Positions 36,112 through 47,545 of a stretch of DNA of 64,000 nt are shown in pieces. The notes below the pieces were generated by a model, which was not told where the DNA came from, did not search any database, and saw nothing but the letters and a program-made list of their open reading frames with translations. Position 1 is the first letter of the stretch, and the number at the start of each line of letters is the position of its first letter. The position numbers and the translations under genes are program-made. This DNA is from Aquilaria yunnanensis (Eukaryota; Streptophyta; Magnoliopsida; Malvales; Thymelaeaceae): the NCBI GenBank assembly GCA_039654915.1, contig CM077593.1, positions 57,666,501-57,730,500 on the forward strand. The letters run 5' to 3'.

Positions 36112-36884
36112 TCAGTTTCGTCGCCTATCGGAGTCGTAGTCCTCATCTTCTGCCTTTCCTTCCTCCTCTTTTCTCCCTTTCAGGGAAGGCATGTGCAGAT
36201 AACGCCGAAGTTGGCCCTGTTTTATCAGCGACTCTATATACTTTTTCAATTGGAAGCAGTCTTCGGTGTCGTGGCTGTGGTTGCGATGAAACTGGCAGAA
36301 CTTCTTCATATTCTTTCTGTTGTCGGCGGTCATGGGCCGTGGCCGCTGAACCTGAGTTCCCTGCCTTTCCATTATCATGAGGATGTTGGTCCTTGTGGTG
36401 TTCAGGGGTGTGAAAATGGGGAGTTTCCTTCCTCGCGTTCTCCGAGGTCGGCCTGCCTGTTCCGTGGGATACCGGGTTTGCTGGCTGGACACTTCGGCCC
36501 GGGTGTGATCGGACTTCGGTCCGCCCATTCTCAGTTCTTCGGCTGTCATGTGCTGTTCGGCCATTCGGTGAAATTCGCCCAGCGTGTCCGGGGTGTCCTT
36601 GGAGAATTCGTAAAACAACTGTGAGTCCCTCCGAAGGCCCAGTGTCATCACGAGGATGCGTACTTCGGGCCGAAAGTCTGGGACACTCAAGGCCTCTTTG
36701 TTAAATCTCTCGACATCGTCGCGGATGGTCTCTTCAATTCTTTGCGCTATGTCGAACATCTGAACCAGCATCTTCGCCGTTGGCCGACTTCCGATAAACT
36801 ACTGCGTGAAGGCTGTGGATAACTCCTGGAACTCCGTGATGGTTCCTGGGGCCAATGAATTATACAAGGCTGTTGCTGGCCCAG
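36112..36884 (-). pseudogene. Gag C-terminal part of Tat G2
   Basis: Continues the gag interrupted by the Tekay insertion. Recognisable are YNSLAPGTITEFQELSTAFT, DTLGEFHRMAEQHMTAEELR and a Cys-His motif CQFHRNHSHDTEDCFQL typical of Tat gag. A TAG at 36799-36801 (likely from CAG) and the terminal TGA at 36112 break it. The five bases 36880-36884 (CCCAG) are the left TSD of the nested element. Confidence 0.85.
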
Positions 36885-37913
36885 TGTTACGGCCCTTCTA
36901 GAGGGAGGTAAGGACTTTAGAATTTAGTTTAGAAGTTTAATTTGAGTTTGCCTAGCAAGAATTAAGAAGTTTGCCAAAGTTCACTAAGTTCCGACAAGAA
37001 TAAAGCTCTGAACTAAGTTCAGGGGCAAAATGGTAATTTTGCACCCTGAGTGGCCGGGACGAGTCCCGAGTGTTTTAAAATGAATTTTTAGAACTTAACT
37101 TTTAACCTTAACTCAAACTCAACAAATAGACAAGAATTTAATCAAGAACTGTCAAGTTACAAAGATGGGGGACCTAATTGCACAAAACTTGAAACCTTGG
37201 TGGTTTGAGGGGTTAAGTGGGGTTTAAGAAGAGGGAAGAAGGGTTTGGAGCTTCATAACCCGTTTTCCAGCTTCTCAACTCCATTTCTCTCTCAAATTAA
37301 GCTTGGAATCAAAAGCTTTTGGTGCCAAAAGGTGTGGTTTGAAGTGTTCAAGCTTGGAGAAGTGATTTTCAAGCTTGAATCCATGTTTTTGAGGCGTGGA
37401 AGAGTGTTTTTCTCCATCCCCTATTTTTGAACGAGGTATGATTTATGTTCTTGATTGAATTCGTGTTATTTGGTTGATTGGAAGCTTGGGTTTTGGTTGG
37501 AAGGGGCGTTTTTGATGTTTAGGAGCTTTGTTTTGGTTTGAAATTGTGTAGAACTTTGGAAGCTTGTTTGGAAGAGGAAGGGTTCGAATTCTTGCTTGTT
37601 CTTGGTGTTAAGGTAAGGGAGAAAGTGTTTTTAAGTTGTTGGATTGCTTTTGGATTGAAATGGATTGAGAAAGTTGAGTAATTTTTGGGTATGGTGTGAA
37701 GAAACGTTTTTGGGAATTATGATGGACTAGCTAGATTCGAAGGATTGGTTTGATGCTTCTAATGCATCATAGTTTGGCTTTGATAGTTGGTTTTGTTCCT
37801 TGCAACATGTACTTCGTGTGTATGAAATTTGGTAACTTTTGATGCATGTTTGCTATATGTATTTGGTTGCCAAAGTTCGTAGCAGCAAACGGCCAAATTC
37901 TGCATTTCTGCAG

Positions 37914-38041
37914 AATTGGCGACGCGGCGCCAATTCGCCCGACAATTGGCGACGCGTCGCCAATTCAATTTTTCTTCACAGAGCATTTGCTCGTCGGCGA
38001 CGCGTCGCCAATCCCTTTTGCCTTTGGCGACGCGGCGCCAA
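37914..38041. repeat. Cluster of four GC-rich palindromes in the Tekay LTR
   Basis: Four copies of GGCGACGCG(T/G)CGCC at about 37918, 37948, 37996 and 38027. The second, with its AATT flanks (37944-37965), is a perfect 22-bp palindrome; the others have small mismatches. Every copy is dense in CpG in an otherwise AT-rich LTR. The cluster repeats in the 3' LTR at 45251-45378. Confidence 0.9.
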
Positions 38042-38469
38042 CACCTAAAAATGGAGGGTTTGACTTTTTGCTGCGTTGACCCGACCGAGACTACGGAAGG
38101 CTCGGAACGTGCCTAAGGGTCCGAGGATCCCGATGGTACTCCGAGACTTCCGAAAGTCCCACCGGAAGTATGAGTTTTCTTGAACTGTTTGAGGTAAGTA
38201 AGTTGCTTAGGCAACAAGTAAGGAAACAAATGTTGCAATTGAACTTAATTAGCTATCAATAGCTCAGGTGAGAGGTTTAGAACCCTTGTCGGCCTAGCCG
38301 TGCCGGAGCCACGAGGCCACGAGGCGAAACCTTGTTCATCTAGTTTACATCAAAGAGGCCCTGCGGCCTAGTCTACAAGTCCCATCATAAATTCCCCTGC
38401 ATAACAACTAGGTGAGAGGTTCTATGTTTGAATGAGGCTTGCTAAGGTTCGCCCTTGAGCCATATGATA

Positions 38470-38572
38470 GGTTGCTAAGTGATAGCGCTTGGCCTATATG
38501 TCAGGTTGCTAAGTGATTGCGCTTGGCCTGTATATGTGTCAGGTTGCTAAGTGATTGCACTTGGCCTGATAC
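38470..38572 (+). repeat. Three 34-38 bp tandem repeats in the Tekay LTR
   Basis: GGTTGCTAAGTGAT(A/T)GC(G/A)C followed by TTGGCCT occurs at 38470, 38504 and 38542. The same array is at 45807-45909 in the other LTR. Confidence 0.88.
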
Positions 38573-39403
38573 AGAGGACTACTTGAGGAGAGGTCTACCG
38601 GCCTAGTATATATATATATATGACTAGTACCCTCATGCTGTGTGAGCTCGCAGCCAGAGTCCTAGCTTTTTCTTGCAGGTACATCGAAGACCCTTACTGA
38701 GAATGTTGAATTCTCACTCCCTGTTTGTTATGCAGAGTCTGGAGTAGCAGGACCGGATAATCGCTGAGGATTATCACGGTAGTACCTTTTTGTCTGTAAA
38801 GGTACGGTAGTTGAGAAACTTTAAGTTTCTAGCTTGCTTAAGTGTTTAATTGGTCTGTTGGTCAGGCTGTGGTACTAACTTGCTTCTTCCTTTGGCTGCA
38901 GAGCCTAGTAGCACTTGGCACAGAACTTGTGAGACTCGCCACTGGGACAGGAGTCCAAAGTGGGAGTTAGGGTAAAAGATCTCAGCAAAGTCTTGTATTT
39001 TGATATAGTACTTTATTTTGCCTCCAGTATTTATGTTATAAAGAGTCCTTGACTCAGGGGATTGTTCTCTGGGTGAGAGCATTAGTTACTTATGTATAAA
39101 TGCTTTCACGAGCGGTGTATGTGTAGTTAATCACTCAAAGGTTGATTTTGATATGCTTTGGCCTTTTGTATTTATTTATATAGAATTTTACCTAGCCGGC
39201 TAAATGTCTAAATGATTAAATGTTTTATGGTTTTAATAAACCAAGTCAAAGCATAAGTGCATACATATTGCATTTCTAGGTTAATCAACTAGTAGCATTG
39301 GATTTAATCCACACACATAACCAGCTAGCCAATTACAATCCACCGTGAGACAAACGCTCACAGGGTATCCCGGGCAGGGGCACGGGGATCGTGTCAGCGT
39401 TTT

Positions 39404-39415
39404 TGGTATCAGAGC
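39404..39415 (+). other. Primer binding site, initiator tRNA-Met
   Basis: TGGTATCAGAGC, seven bases after the 5' LTR end. Confidence 0.92.
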
Positions 39416-39539
39416 TAAGGGTTTTATTTCATGGATATTGGAGGCTTAGACTGAGATCTAGTAGTAAAGTCCAAGTGCTAGGAAGTTAGTACTGACCAAC
39501 ATCTGGGGAAATGTTGTCTGGCTGTGGTTGCAGGTTATT

Positions 39540-42500
39540 ATGGTTGATACGAGGTCTGGAATTTCGAGGGGGACTAGGGAACCTGGTGAAGGTTCTAGTG
39601 ACCCAGTTGTGGCGAGGTTGGATGAGATATCCAGAGTGCTACAGAGTTTGACTGAGACTATGGCTCAGGTAGCACAGGGCATGAACACTCTTGTAACAGA
39701 GATGTTCAGAGATTATGGGGACAGAGGTGTTGCCCAGGAGGAAGTTGAGCCACAACAGGAACAGGAAAGGCATGCTGAGCAACAGCAAGTGCCTAGAGCT
39801 CAGGAACCCAGAAATCAAGTTCTTGAGGAGGTTGAGGAACCAGAGATGATGGAGGCTCCAAGGAGGGGAGACACTCCACATCAGATGAGACTGTTAGAGA
39901 AGTTCAAGACAGTTGATCCACCTAGCTTCGACGGGATGGGAGATCCTGACAGAGCAGAGGATTGGTTGTCTGTTATGAACCGCCTCTTTACTTGTGGTGG
40001 TTATGAGACAGAGCAGAGGATGGTTCTAGTACCTTTCTTTCTGAGAGGGAGAGCCAGTCTTTGGTGGGACGACGTGATGGAGTTATTGAGGGAGAGTAAT
40101 GGCACTCGTCCAGAGCACAAGAAAAAGGTGCTCAAGTGGTCAGACTTCGAGAAGAAGTTTAGACAGGAGTATATCAGTGAAGCTGCACAGGATCAGAGGA
40201 GGATCCAGTTTGAGAATCTGACACAGGGGGAGATGTCAGTACGAGAGTATGAGCAGGGATACAATTCACTTATCCGGTATGCTCCATACATGTTGGGTAA
40301 TGATGAGCTGAAAGCCAAGAAGTTTTCTCAGGGCTTGAAGCCTATTTTCAGGAGGTATATGGCGACAGTTGACATCAGGAGTTATCGCCAGATGGTTCAG
40401 AAGGCATTGGCATTGGAAAGGGAATTCGAGGATTCCAGAGCACCTATGAAAAAGGTGGAAGCTGGGCCATCTAACTTGGGGAAAAGTGCTGGAAAGCGAC
40501 CAATGGTAGGGAACCAGGATCCATCTAAGAGGAGGAGGACAGGTGTGTGTCCTAGGTGCAGACGGTTCCATGGTGGAAGACCATGTACACTGGGCACAGA
40601 TATTTGTAATGTCTGTGGTCAGAGAGGGCATTGGGCCAGGGACTGCCCAAGAGTTCGTTCAGTTACAGGTCCATCTCGGGTTTTACCTCCAGTACCGCTT
40701 GCCATTGGGAACCGGCCTAGAGTAGTTGCTGCAGCAGTGAACCCAAGAGTGTTCGCTTTGACGAACCAGGCGGCCAGAGAACCGCCAGCTGTACGAGGTA
40801 ATTTTACTTTTCTGAGCAGTAGTGTTAGAGTGCTTTTCGATACGGGAGCTACTCTTTCAGTGATATCTTCTGCCTTGGTAGATAAGCATAGTTTACAGCG
40901 TGAAATTGCGGGTGAGTTGAGACTCATCAGGACTGCAGGGAGAGGTTTTATTGTGACCAATGAAGTGGTTACTAGGTATCCTTTGCAGTTAGGTGATCAT
41001 GACTTTTGTTGTGAGTTGTGGGTGATTGAGTTGAAATCATATGACCTGGTGCTGGGAATGGATTGGTTGAGTAAGCACAAGGCACAAATTAACTGTGCGA
41101 ATCACTCAGTTGACATCATTGATGCTCAGGGAGCTAGAGTGACTTGCACAGGAGGGTTGGCATCTAGTGCTAAGAGTTTACACCTTAGACTTGTAGATAC
41201 CATCCCTGTAGTTGGTGAAGAGGAGTATTATTCGTTGAATGGAGTAACTATAGAGGAAGAGTTGGGAAGCATTCCTGTAGCTAATCAGTTTCCTGAGGTG
41301 TTTCCAGTGGAGTTACCTGGGTTACCACCTAGGAGGGCTACTGAGTTTGCTATCCATCTGCAACCAGGGGTTGAGCCTATTTCAGTACCACCTTATAGGA
41401 TGTCGGCTCCTGAGATGGATGAGTTGAAGAAGCAGTTGGAGGAACTGCTAGGGAAAGGTTTCATAAGACCGAGTGTATCATCATGGGGAGCTCCAGTATT
41501 ATTTGTGAAGAAGAAGGATGGGACTTTCAGGTTGTGCATCGATTACAGGAAGTTGAATGCAGTGACAGTTAAGAATAAGTATCCACTTCCTAGAATTGAT
41601 GATTTGTTTGACAGACTCAGAGGAGCGAGAGTGTTTTCCAGGATTGATCTTCGGTCTGGGTATTTTCAGATCAGAGTTAAGGAGGAAGACATTCCGAAGA
41701 CTGCCTTCAGGACAAGGTACGGGCATTATGAGTATACGGTTATGCCTTTTGGTGTGACTAATGCTCCAGCAGTGTTTATGGAAGCTATGAATCGGATCTT
41801 TAAGCCATTTCTGGATCAGTTTGTTGAGGTCTTCATCGATGATATTCTGATCTATTCACAGTCTACAGCAGAGCATGAGGAGCACCTTAGAACGGTTTTG
41901 CAAGTGCTGAAGGATAATCAGTACTATGCAAAATTTTCTAAGTGTGAGTTTTGGTCCGAGAGGATTCAGTTTTTGGGGCATATTATCAGTGCTCAAGGTT
42001 TGTCAGTTGATCCTGAAAAGGTTCAAGCAGTGGTTGATTGGAAGAGACCGACTACAGTTACAGAGGTCAGGAGTTTCTTGGGTCTAGCAGGTTACTACAG
42101 ACGCTTCATAGAGAAATTCTCTGTGATAGCTACGCCGTTGACAGCATTGACCAGGAAAGCTCAGAAATTTGAGTGGACACCGAAGTGTGAAGAAGCCTAC
42201 ATGAAGCTGAAGGAAAAGTTGACCAGTGCACCCATACTTGTGTTACCAGACCCGGACAGAGCCTTTACAGTTTATACTGATGCGTCAGGTTCAGGTTTAG
42301 GTTGTGTTCTACATCAGGACAGTCAGGTGATTGCTTATGGTTCGAGACAGCTGAGGCCTAATGAGTTGAACTACCCTGTTCATGATCTTGAGCTTGCAGC
42401 AGTGATCTTTGCACTGAAACTATGGAGACATTATTTGATGGGAAGATCGTTCAGAATCTTCACTGATCACAAGAGTTTGAAGTATTTGTTTACTCAGAAG

Positions 42501-44264
42501 GATCTGAACATGAGACAGCGGCGATGGATTGAGTACATTAAAGACTATGATTGTTCGATCGAGTATTGTGCTGGTAAAGGGAACGTGGTAGCAGATGCTT
42601 TGAGCCGGAAGTATACAGGAGTGATCTTGTCCAAGGATCAGGCTACAGATTCTTCAGAAGGAACATTGAAGGATTGTTTCTTAGCTTTGCATGAATTATG
42701 GCAAAGTCGAGAAAAATCCTTAGTCTACGTTTTGGAGATTCAGACGGCTTGGTTAGCCAGAGTCAGAAAAGCTCAGTTGGAAGATCCATTGTTGAAGAAG
42801 ATTTCAGGTGAAGCTAAGACTAGTGCTTTGAAGAAAGAGTTCAAGTACAAAGATGGAATACTGCATTATGGTGATCGACTCTATGTGTCGAATGTTGAGG
42901 GACTTAGGCAGCAAGTCCTACAGGAGGCACATAGTAGTACATTGAGTATTCACCCTGGTGTTAGTAAGATGTATCAAGATCTGAAGACACATTTTTGGTG
43001 GCCAGGACTGAAGAGAGATGTACGAGGACATGTGGCAAAGTGTTTGACATGTCAGGTGGTGAAAGCTGAACACCAGAAACCAGCAGGCACACTTCAGAGT
43101 TTATCTCTACCAGTGAGGAAGTGGGGATCCGTTACTATGGATTTCCTAGTGGGGTTACCGACCACCCGGAGTCAGCATGATGCTATTTGGGTAGTGGTTG
43201 ACAGATTGACGAAGTCGGCACACTTTATACCGATCAGAGTCACCTACACATTAGAGAGGTTGGCTCAGTTATATCTCAGGGAGATTGTGAGACTCCATGG
43301 GATACCGGATCAGATCATATCGGACAGAGATCCACGATTTACATCACGGTTTTGGAATGCTTTTCAGGAAGCATTGGGCAGTAAAGTTAGCCTTAGTACT
43401 GCTTTTCATCCACAGACTGACGGACAGTCAGAGAGGGTGATTCAGACTTTGGAGGACATGCTACGCATGTGTGTCATTGATTTCAGAGGTGATTGGGATC
43501 AGCACTTACCACTGATCGAGTTTGCCTATAATAACAGTCATCAATCTGTTATTGGAATGGCGCCCTATGAAGCTTTGTATGGGAGACGATGTATGACACC
43601 TCATTGTTGGGCAGATCCGACAGACAGAGTGGTTATTGGACCTGAGATCATAGCTGACACTACAGCTAAGATTAAGTTGATTCAGCAGAGAATCAAGACA
43701 GCTAATGACAGACAGACTAAGTATGCAAACAGAAGGAGAAGAGAATTGAGTTTTGAGGTTGGTGATAAAGTACTTCTGAAAGTGTCACCCATGAGAGGAG
43801 TTAGTCGTTTTGGACAGAGGGGCAAGTTAGCTCCAAGGTTCATTGGACCTTATGAAGTGTTAGAGAAAGTTGGGAAAGTTGCTTATCGGTTGGCTTTACC
43901 GCCTAACCTTTCTCAAGTGCATAATGTGTTTCACGTTAGTTTACTCAGGAAGTGCACAGTTGAGCCCGGACAGGTAGTAAATCCTTCAGTGATACCCATT
44001 CAGGAGGACTTGACTTATGAAGAGAAACCAGTTCAGATTTTGGATAGGCAAGTCAAGAAACTGCGGACTAAGTGGATTCCGATGGTTAAGATCCTTTGGT
44101 CTAACCATAGTGAGGAGGAAGCTACCTGGGAGACAGAGCAGGATATGCTGAAAAGATATCCTAGTATTTTTCCAGAGTTGCAACGGAATTTGGGGGACCA
44201 AATTCCAGAAGGAGGGGAGAATGTTACGGCCCTTCTAGAGGGAGGTAAGGACTTTAGAATTTAG
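39540..44264 (+). CDS. Gag-pol polyprotein of the Tekay chromovirus (1574 aa)
   Basis: One frame encodes the whole machinery. Gag (about residues 1-330) is followed by a Cys-His cluster [13 protein letters not shown] and a zinc knuckle [14 protein letters not shown] (about 356-370). Then come protease LFDTGATLS (about 432), RT with [10 protein letters not shown] (about 766) and RNase H from VYTDASGSG (about 912). Integrase has an HHCC finger (HPGVSKM to CLTCQ, about 1138-1171) and D-D-35-E residues near 1201, 1262 and 1298. A chromodomain (about 1493-1545, [21 protein letters not shown]) ends the protein. The first ATG is 39540 (MVDTRSG); the frame is open four codons further upstream but without an ATG. 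The last 43 nt lie inside the 3' LTR. All catalytic motifs look intact. Confidence 0.95.
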   Translation: MVDTRSGISRGTREPGEGSSDPVVARLDEISRVLQSLTETMAQVAQGMNTLVTEMFRDYGDRGVAQEEVEPQQEQERHAEQQQVPRAQEPRNQVLEEVEEPEMMEAPRRGDTPHQMRLLEKFKTVDPPSFDGMGDPDRAEDWLSVMNRLFTCGGYETEQRMVLVPFFLRGRASLWWDDVMELLRESNGTRPEHKKKVLKWSDFEKKFRQEYISEAAQDQRRIQFENLTQGEMSVREYEQGYNSLIRYAPYMLGNDELKAKKFSQGLKPIFRRYMATVDIRSYRQMVQKALALEREFEDSRAPMKKVEAGPSNLGKSAGKRPMVGNQDPSKRRRTGVCPRCRRFHGGRPCTLGTDICNVCGQRGHWARDCPRVRSVTGPSRVLPPVPLAIGNRPRVVAAAVNPRVFALTNQAAREPPAVRGNFTFLSSSVRVLFDTGATLSVISSALVDKHSLQREIAGELRLIRTAGRGFIVTNEVVTRYPLQLGDHDFCCELWVIELKSYDLVLGMDWLSKHKAQINCANHSVDIIDAQGARVTCTGGLASSAKSLHLRLVDTIPVVGEEEYYSLNGVTIEEELGSIPVANQFPEVFPVELPGLPPRRATEFAIHLQPGVEPISVPPYRMSAPEMDELKKQLEELLGKGFIRPSVSSWGAPVLFVKKKDGTFRLCIDYRKLNAVTVKNKYPLPRIDDLFDRLRGARVFSRIDLRSGYFQIRVKEEDIPKTAFRTRYGHYEYTVMPFGVTNAPAVFMEAMNRIFKPFLDQFVEVFIDDILIYSQSTAEHEEHLRTVLQVLKDNQYYAKFSKCEFWSERIQFLGHIISAQGLSVDPEKVQAVVDWKRPTTVTEVRSFLGLAGYYRRFIEKFSVIATPLTALTRKAQKFEWTPKCEEAYMKLKEKLTSAPILVLPDPDRAFTVYTDASGSGLGCVLHQDSQVIAYGSRQLRPNELNYPVHDLELAAVIFALKLWRHYLMGRSFRIFTDHKSLKYLFTQKDLNMRQRRWIEYIKDYDCSIEYCAGKGNVVADALSRKYTGVILSKDQATDSSEGTLKDCFLALHELWQSREKSLVYVLEIQTAWLARVRKAQLEDPLLKKISGEAKTSALKKEFKYKDGILHYGDRLYVSNVEGLRQQVLQEAHSSTLSIHPGVSKMYQDLKTHFWWPGLKRDVRGHVAKCLTCQVVKAEHQKPAGTLQSLSLPVRKWGSVTMDFLVGLPTTRSQHDAIWVVVDRLTKSAHFIPIRVTYTLERLAQLYLREIVRLHGIPDQIISDRDPRFTSRFWNAFQEALGSKVSLSTAFHPQTDGQSERVIQTLEDMLRMCVIDFRGDWDQHLPLIEFAYNNSHQSVIGMAPYEALYGRRCMTPHCWADPTDRVVIGPEIIADTTAKIKLIQQRIKTANDRQTKYANRRRRELSFEVGDKVLLKVSPMRGVSRFGQRGKLAPRFIGPYEVLEKVGKVAYRLALPPNLSQVHNVFHVSLLRKCTVEPGQVVNPSVIPIQEDLTYEEKPVQILDRQVKKLRTKWIPMVKILWSNHSEEEATWETEQDMLKRYPSIFPELQRNLGDQIPEGGENVTALLEGGKDFRI
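44205..44221 (+). other. Polypurine tract of the Tekay element
   Basis: AGAAGGAGGGGAGAA immediately before the 3' LTR start. It is also coding sequence for the end of the polyprotein. Confidence 0.88.
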
Positions 44265-46733
44265 TTTAGAAGTTTAATTTGAGTTTGCCTAGCAAGAATT
44301 AAGAAGTTTGCCAAAGTTCACTAAGTTCCGACAAGAATAAAGCTCTGAACTAAGTTCAGGGGCAAAATGGTAATTTTGCACCCTGAGTGGCCGGGACGAG
44401 TCCCGAGTGTTTTAAAATGAATTTTTAGAACTTAACTTTTAACCTTAACTCAAACTCAACAAATAGACAAGAATTTAATCAAGAACTGTCAAGTTACAAA
44501 GATGGGGGACCTAATTGCACAAAACTTGAAACCTTGGTGGTTTGAGGGGTTAAGTGGGGTTTAAGAAGAGGGAAGAAGGGTTTGGAGCTTCATAACCCGT
44601 TTTCCAGCTTCTCAACTCCATTTCTCTCTCAAATTAATCTTGGAATCAAAAGCTTTTGGTGCCAAAAGGTGTGGTTTGAAGTGTTCAAGCTTGGAGAAGT
44701 GATTTTCAAGCTTGAATCCATGTTTTTGAGGCGTGGAAGAGTGTTTTTCTCCATCCCCTGTTTTTGAACGAGGTATGATTTATGTTCTTGATTGAATTCG
44801 TGTTATTTGGTTGATTGGAAGCTTGGGTTTTGGTTGGAAGAGGCGTTTTTGATGTTTAGGAGCTTTGTTTTGGTTTGAAATTGTGTAGAACTTTGGAAGC
44901 TTGTTTGGAAGAGGAAGGGTTCGAATTCTTGCTTGTTCTTGGTGTTAAGGTAAGGGAGAAAGTGTTTTTAAGTTGTTGGATTGCTTTTGGATTGAAATGG
45001 ATTGAGAAAGTTGAGTAATTTTTGGGTATGGTGTGAAGAAACGTTTTTGGGAATTATGATGGACTAGCTAGATTCGAAGGATTGGTTTGATGCTTCTAAT
45101 GCATCATAGTTTGGCTTTGATAGTTGGTTTTGTTCCTTGCAACATGTACTTCGTGTGTATGAAATTTGGTAACTTTTGATGCATGTTTGCTATATGTATT
45201 TGGTTGCCAAAGTTCGTAGCAGCAAACGGCCAAATTCTGCATTTCTGCAGAATTGGCGACGCGGCGCCAATTCGCCCGACAATTGGCGACGCGTCGCCAA
45301 TTCAATTTTTCTTCACAGAGCGTTTGCTCGTCGGCGACGCGTCGCCAATCCCTTTTGCCTTTGGCGACGCGGCGCCAACACCTAAAAATGGAGGGTTTGA
45401 CTTTTTGCTGCGTTGACCCGACCGAGACTACGGAAGGCTCGGAACGTGCCTAAGGGTCCGAGGATCCCGATGGTACTCCGAGACTTCCGAAAGTCCCACC
45501 GGAAGTATGAGTTTTCTTGAACTGTTTGAGGTAAGTAAGTTGCTTAGGCAACAAGTAAGGAAACAAATGTTGCAATTGAACTTAATTAGCTATCAATAGC
45601 TCAGGTGAGAGGTTTAGAACCCTTGTCGGCCTAGCCGTGCCGGAGCCACGAGGCCACGAGGCGAAACCTTGTTCATCTAGTTTACATCAAAGAGGCCCTG
45701 CGGCCTAGTCTACAAGTCCCATCATAAATTCCCCTGCATAACAACTAGGTGAGAGGTTCTATGTTTGAATGAGGCTTGCTAAGGTTCGCCCTTGAGCCAT
45801 ATGATAGGTTGCTAAGTGATAGCGCTTGGCCTATATGTCAGGTTGCTAAGTGATTGCGCTTGGCCTGTATATGTGTCAGGTTGCTAAGTGATTGCACTTG
45901 GCCTGATACAGAGGACTACTTGAGGAGAGGTCTACCGGCCTAGTATATATATATATATGACTAGTACCCTCATGCTGTGTGAGCTCGCAGCCAGAGTCCT
46001 AGCTTTTTCTTGCAGGTACATCGAAGACCCTTACTGAGAATGTTGAATTCTCACTCCCTGTTTGTTATGCAGAGTCTGGAGTAGCAGGACCGGATAATCG
46101 CTGAGGATTATCACGGTAGTACCTTTTTGTCTGTAAAGGTACGGTAGTTGAGAAACTTTAAGTTTCTAGCTTGCTTAAGTGTTTAATTGGTCTGTTGGTC
46201 AGGCTGTGGTACTAACTTGCTTCTTCCTTTGGCTGCAGAGCCTAGTAGCACTTGGCACAGAACTTGTGAGACTCGCCACTGGGACAGGAGTCCAAAGTGG
46301 GAGTTAGGGTAAAAGATCTCAGCAAAGTCTTGTATTTTGATATAGTACTTTATTTTGCCTCCAGTATTTATGTTATAAAGAGTCCTTGACTCAGGGGATT
46401 GTTCTCTGGGTGAGAGCATTAGTTACTTATGTATAAATGCTTTCACGAGCGGTGTATGTGTAGTTAATCACTCAAAGGTTGATTTTGATATGCTTTGGCC
46501 TTTTGTATTTATTTATATAGAATTTTACCTAGCCGGCTAAATGTCTAAATGATTAAATGTTTTATGGTTTTAATAAACCAAGTCAAAGCATAAGTGCATA
46601 CATATTGCATTTCTAGGTTAATCAACTAGTAGCATTGGATTTAATCCACACACATAACCAGCTAGCCAATTACAATCCACCGTGAGACAAACGCTCACAG
46701 GGTATCCCGGGCAGGGGCACGGGGATCGTGTCA
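44222..46733 (+). repeat. 3' LTR of the Tekay element (2512 bp)
   Basis: Same termini and length as the 5' LTR, offset 7337 bp. The gag-pol stop codon (44262-44264) falls inside it. The palindrome cluster is at 45251-45378 and the short tandem repeats at 45807-45909. Confidence 0.96.
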
Positions 46734-46738
46734 CCCAG

Positions 46739-47376
46739 TGAGAGTGACCTCGAAACATTTGCACAAGGTAGCGTCGTCGGCACCGTGCATCATCATGCTG
46801 CGTCTGTACTTGGTCAGATGGGCCTGTGGATCAGTACGACCATCATAAGTTTCCAGCCGAGGTACTCTGAAATCACCTGGCATGGCTGCCTCAACTACAT
46901 CTTGGGTGAATGGGGACTCATTCCCACAAAGGGCTCCAAACAGCCTAGCCCAGACGGGTTTGGGGGCCACCTGTTTCTCCACTCTGTCCAACCTCGCCAA
47001 TATCCTCTCCATAAGGATCGTGGCGCTAGGTTCTTCTTCTGGGAGGGGAGATTGTCGGTGCCTTTTCGGAGAGTGAGTTCGGCGCTCAGGGGATGAGGAC
47101 CTCGCCTCAGGTGACTGGCTCCTCCTGTGTGTGATTTTGGGTCGTCTTGACCCCGCTTGTCCCGCGAGCCGTGCCCCGAGGGGCACGTTTTCCGTTGAAG
47201 ACTCCTCTCGTGGGTCTCTGCATCCCGAAACTACAATGGGTTGGTTTGGGACTTTTTTCCCGAGGATGTGCTAGCGAAGGAGGCCTTTGGGCTTGAGCTT
47301 GTTGCGGCCACCTTCGGTCTATCTGTTCTGTCATTTCAGCCACAACAGAACTTTGAAAGTCGCGCAGAAAGCTCAT
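46739..47376 (-). pseudogene. Gag N-terminal part of Tat G2
   Basis: The first ATG after the PBS is at 47376 (MSFLRDFQSSVVAEM). A frameshift near 47150 moves the gag frame to the one reading SPERRTHSPKRHRQSPLPEE, then RILARLDRVEKQV and ETYDGRTDPQAHLTKYRRSM. It breaks at the Tekay insertion and resumes at 36884. Gag would form the particle. In-frame sequence also extends upstream through the PBS into the LTR without an ATG in a gag context. Confidence 0.82.
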
Positions 47377-47525
47377 GGTTATGACCAGAGGACGCTTTTC
47401 CTCAGGCGTGGAAGTCGCTGGGAGGGCTTGCTTAGTGGCCGGTTGGACTTCAGGCACGGACGGGGAACTCGGGATTCCCTTGTCCTTGGAACGCCGAGTC
47501 TCAACGACGGCGACCCGAGGATGGT

Positions 47526-47543
47526 TTCCCACAGACGGCGCCA
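47526..47543 (-). other. Primer binding site of Tat G2
   Basis: TGGCGCCGTCTGTGGGAA on the minus strand, two bases from the 5' LTR. The TGGCGCC start is characteristic of Tat-lineage PBSs; I did not assign the tRNA. Confidence 0.8.
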
Positions 47544-47545
47544 AA

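Larger units (their letters stand above)
36885..39396 (+). repeat. 5' LTR of the Tekay element (2512 bp)
   Basis: TGTTACGGCCC...GGGATCGTGTCA. It contains the palindrome cluster (37914-38041), three 34-38 bp tandem repeats (38470-38572) and a TA run near 38610. Differences from the 3' LTR noticed: G/T near 37311, A/G near 37424, G/A near 37505 and A/G near 37984. Small reading frames on both strands across the palindromes are chance products. Confidence 0.96.
36885..46733 (+). mobile_element. Intact, recently inserted Tekay/Del-type chromovirus (9849 bp)
   Basis: Complete LTR retrotransposon: two 2512-bp LTRs (TGTTACGG...GTGTCA), an initiator tRNA-Met PBS, one uninterrupted gag-pol frame and a polypurine tract. 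Flanking CCCAG (36880-36884 and 46734-46738) is a perfect TSD. It interrupts the gag of Tat G2 in the opposite orientation. Reading the LTRs against each other I noticed four substitutions and no length difference, so insertion was recent. It has everything needed to be autonomous; activity is not shown. Confidence 0.96.

Noticed and set aside
37759..38116. Open frames on both strands around 37.8-38.1 kb and 45.1-45.4 kb
   Set aside because: They cross the palindrome cluster, which opens frames on both strands; low complexity and no family resemblance.
38607..38622. TA run as the definite promoter of the Tekay LTR
   Set aside because: It is a TA microsatellite; other AT-rich sites exist in the LTR and no transcript start is known, so it was not annotated as a promoter.
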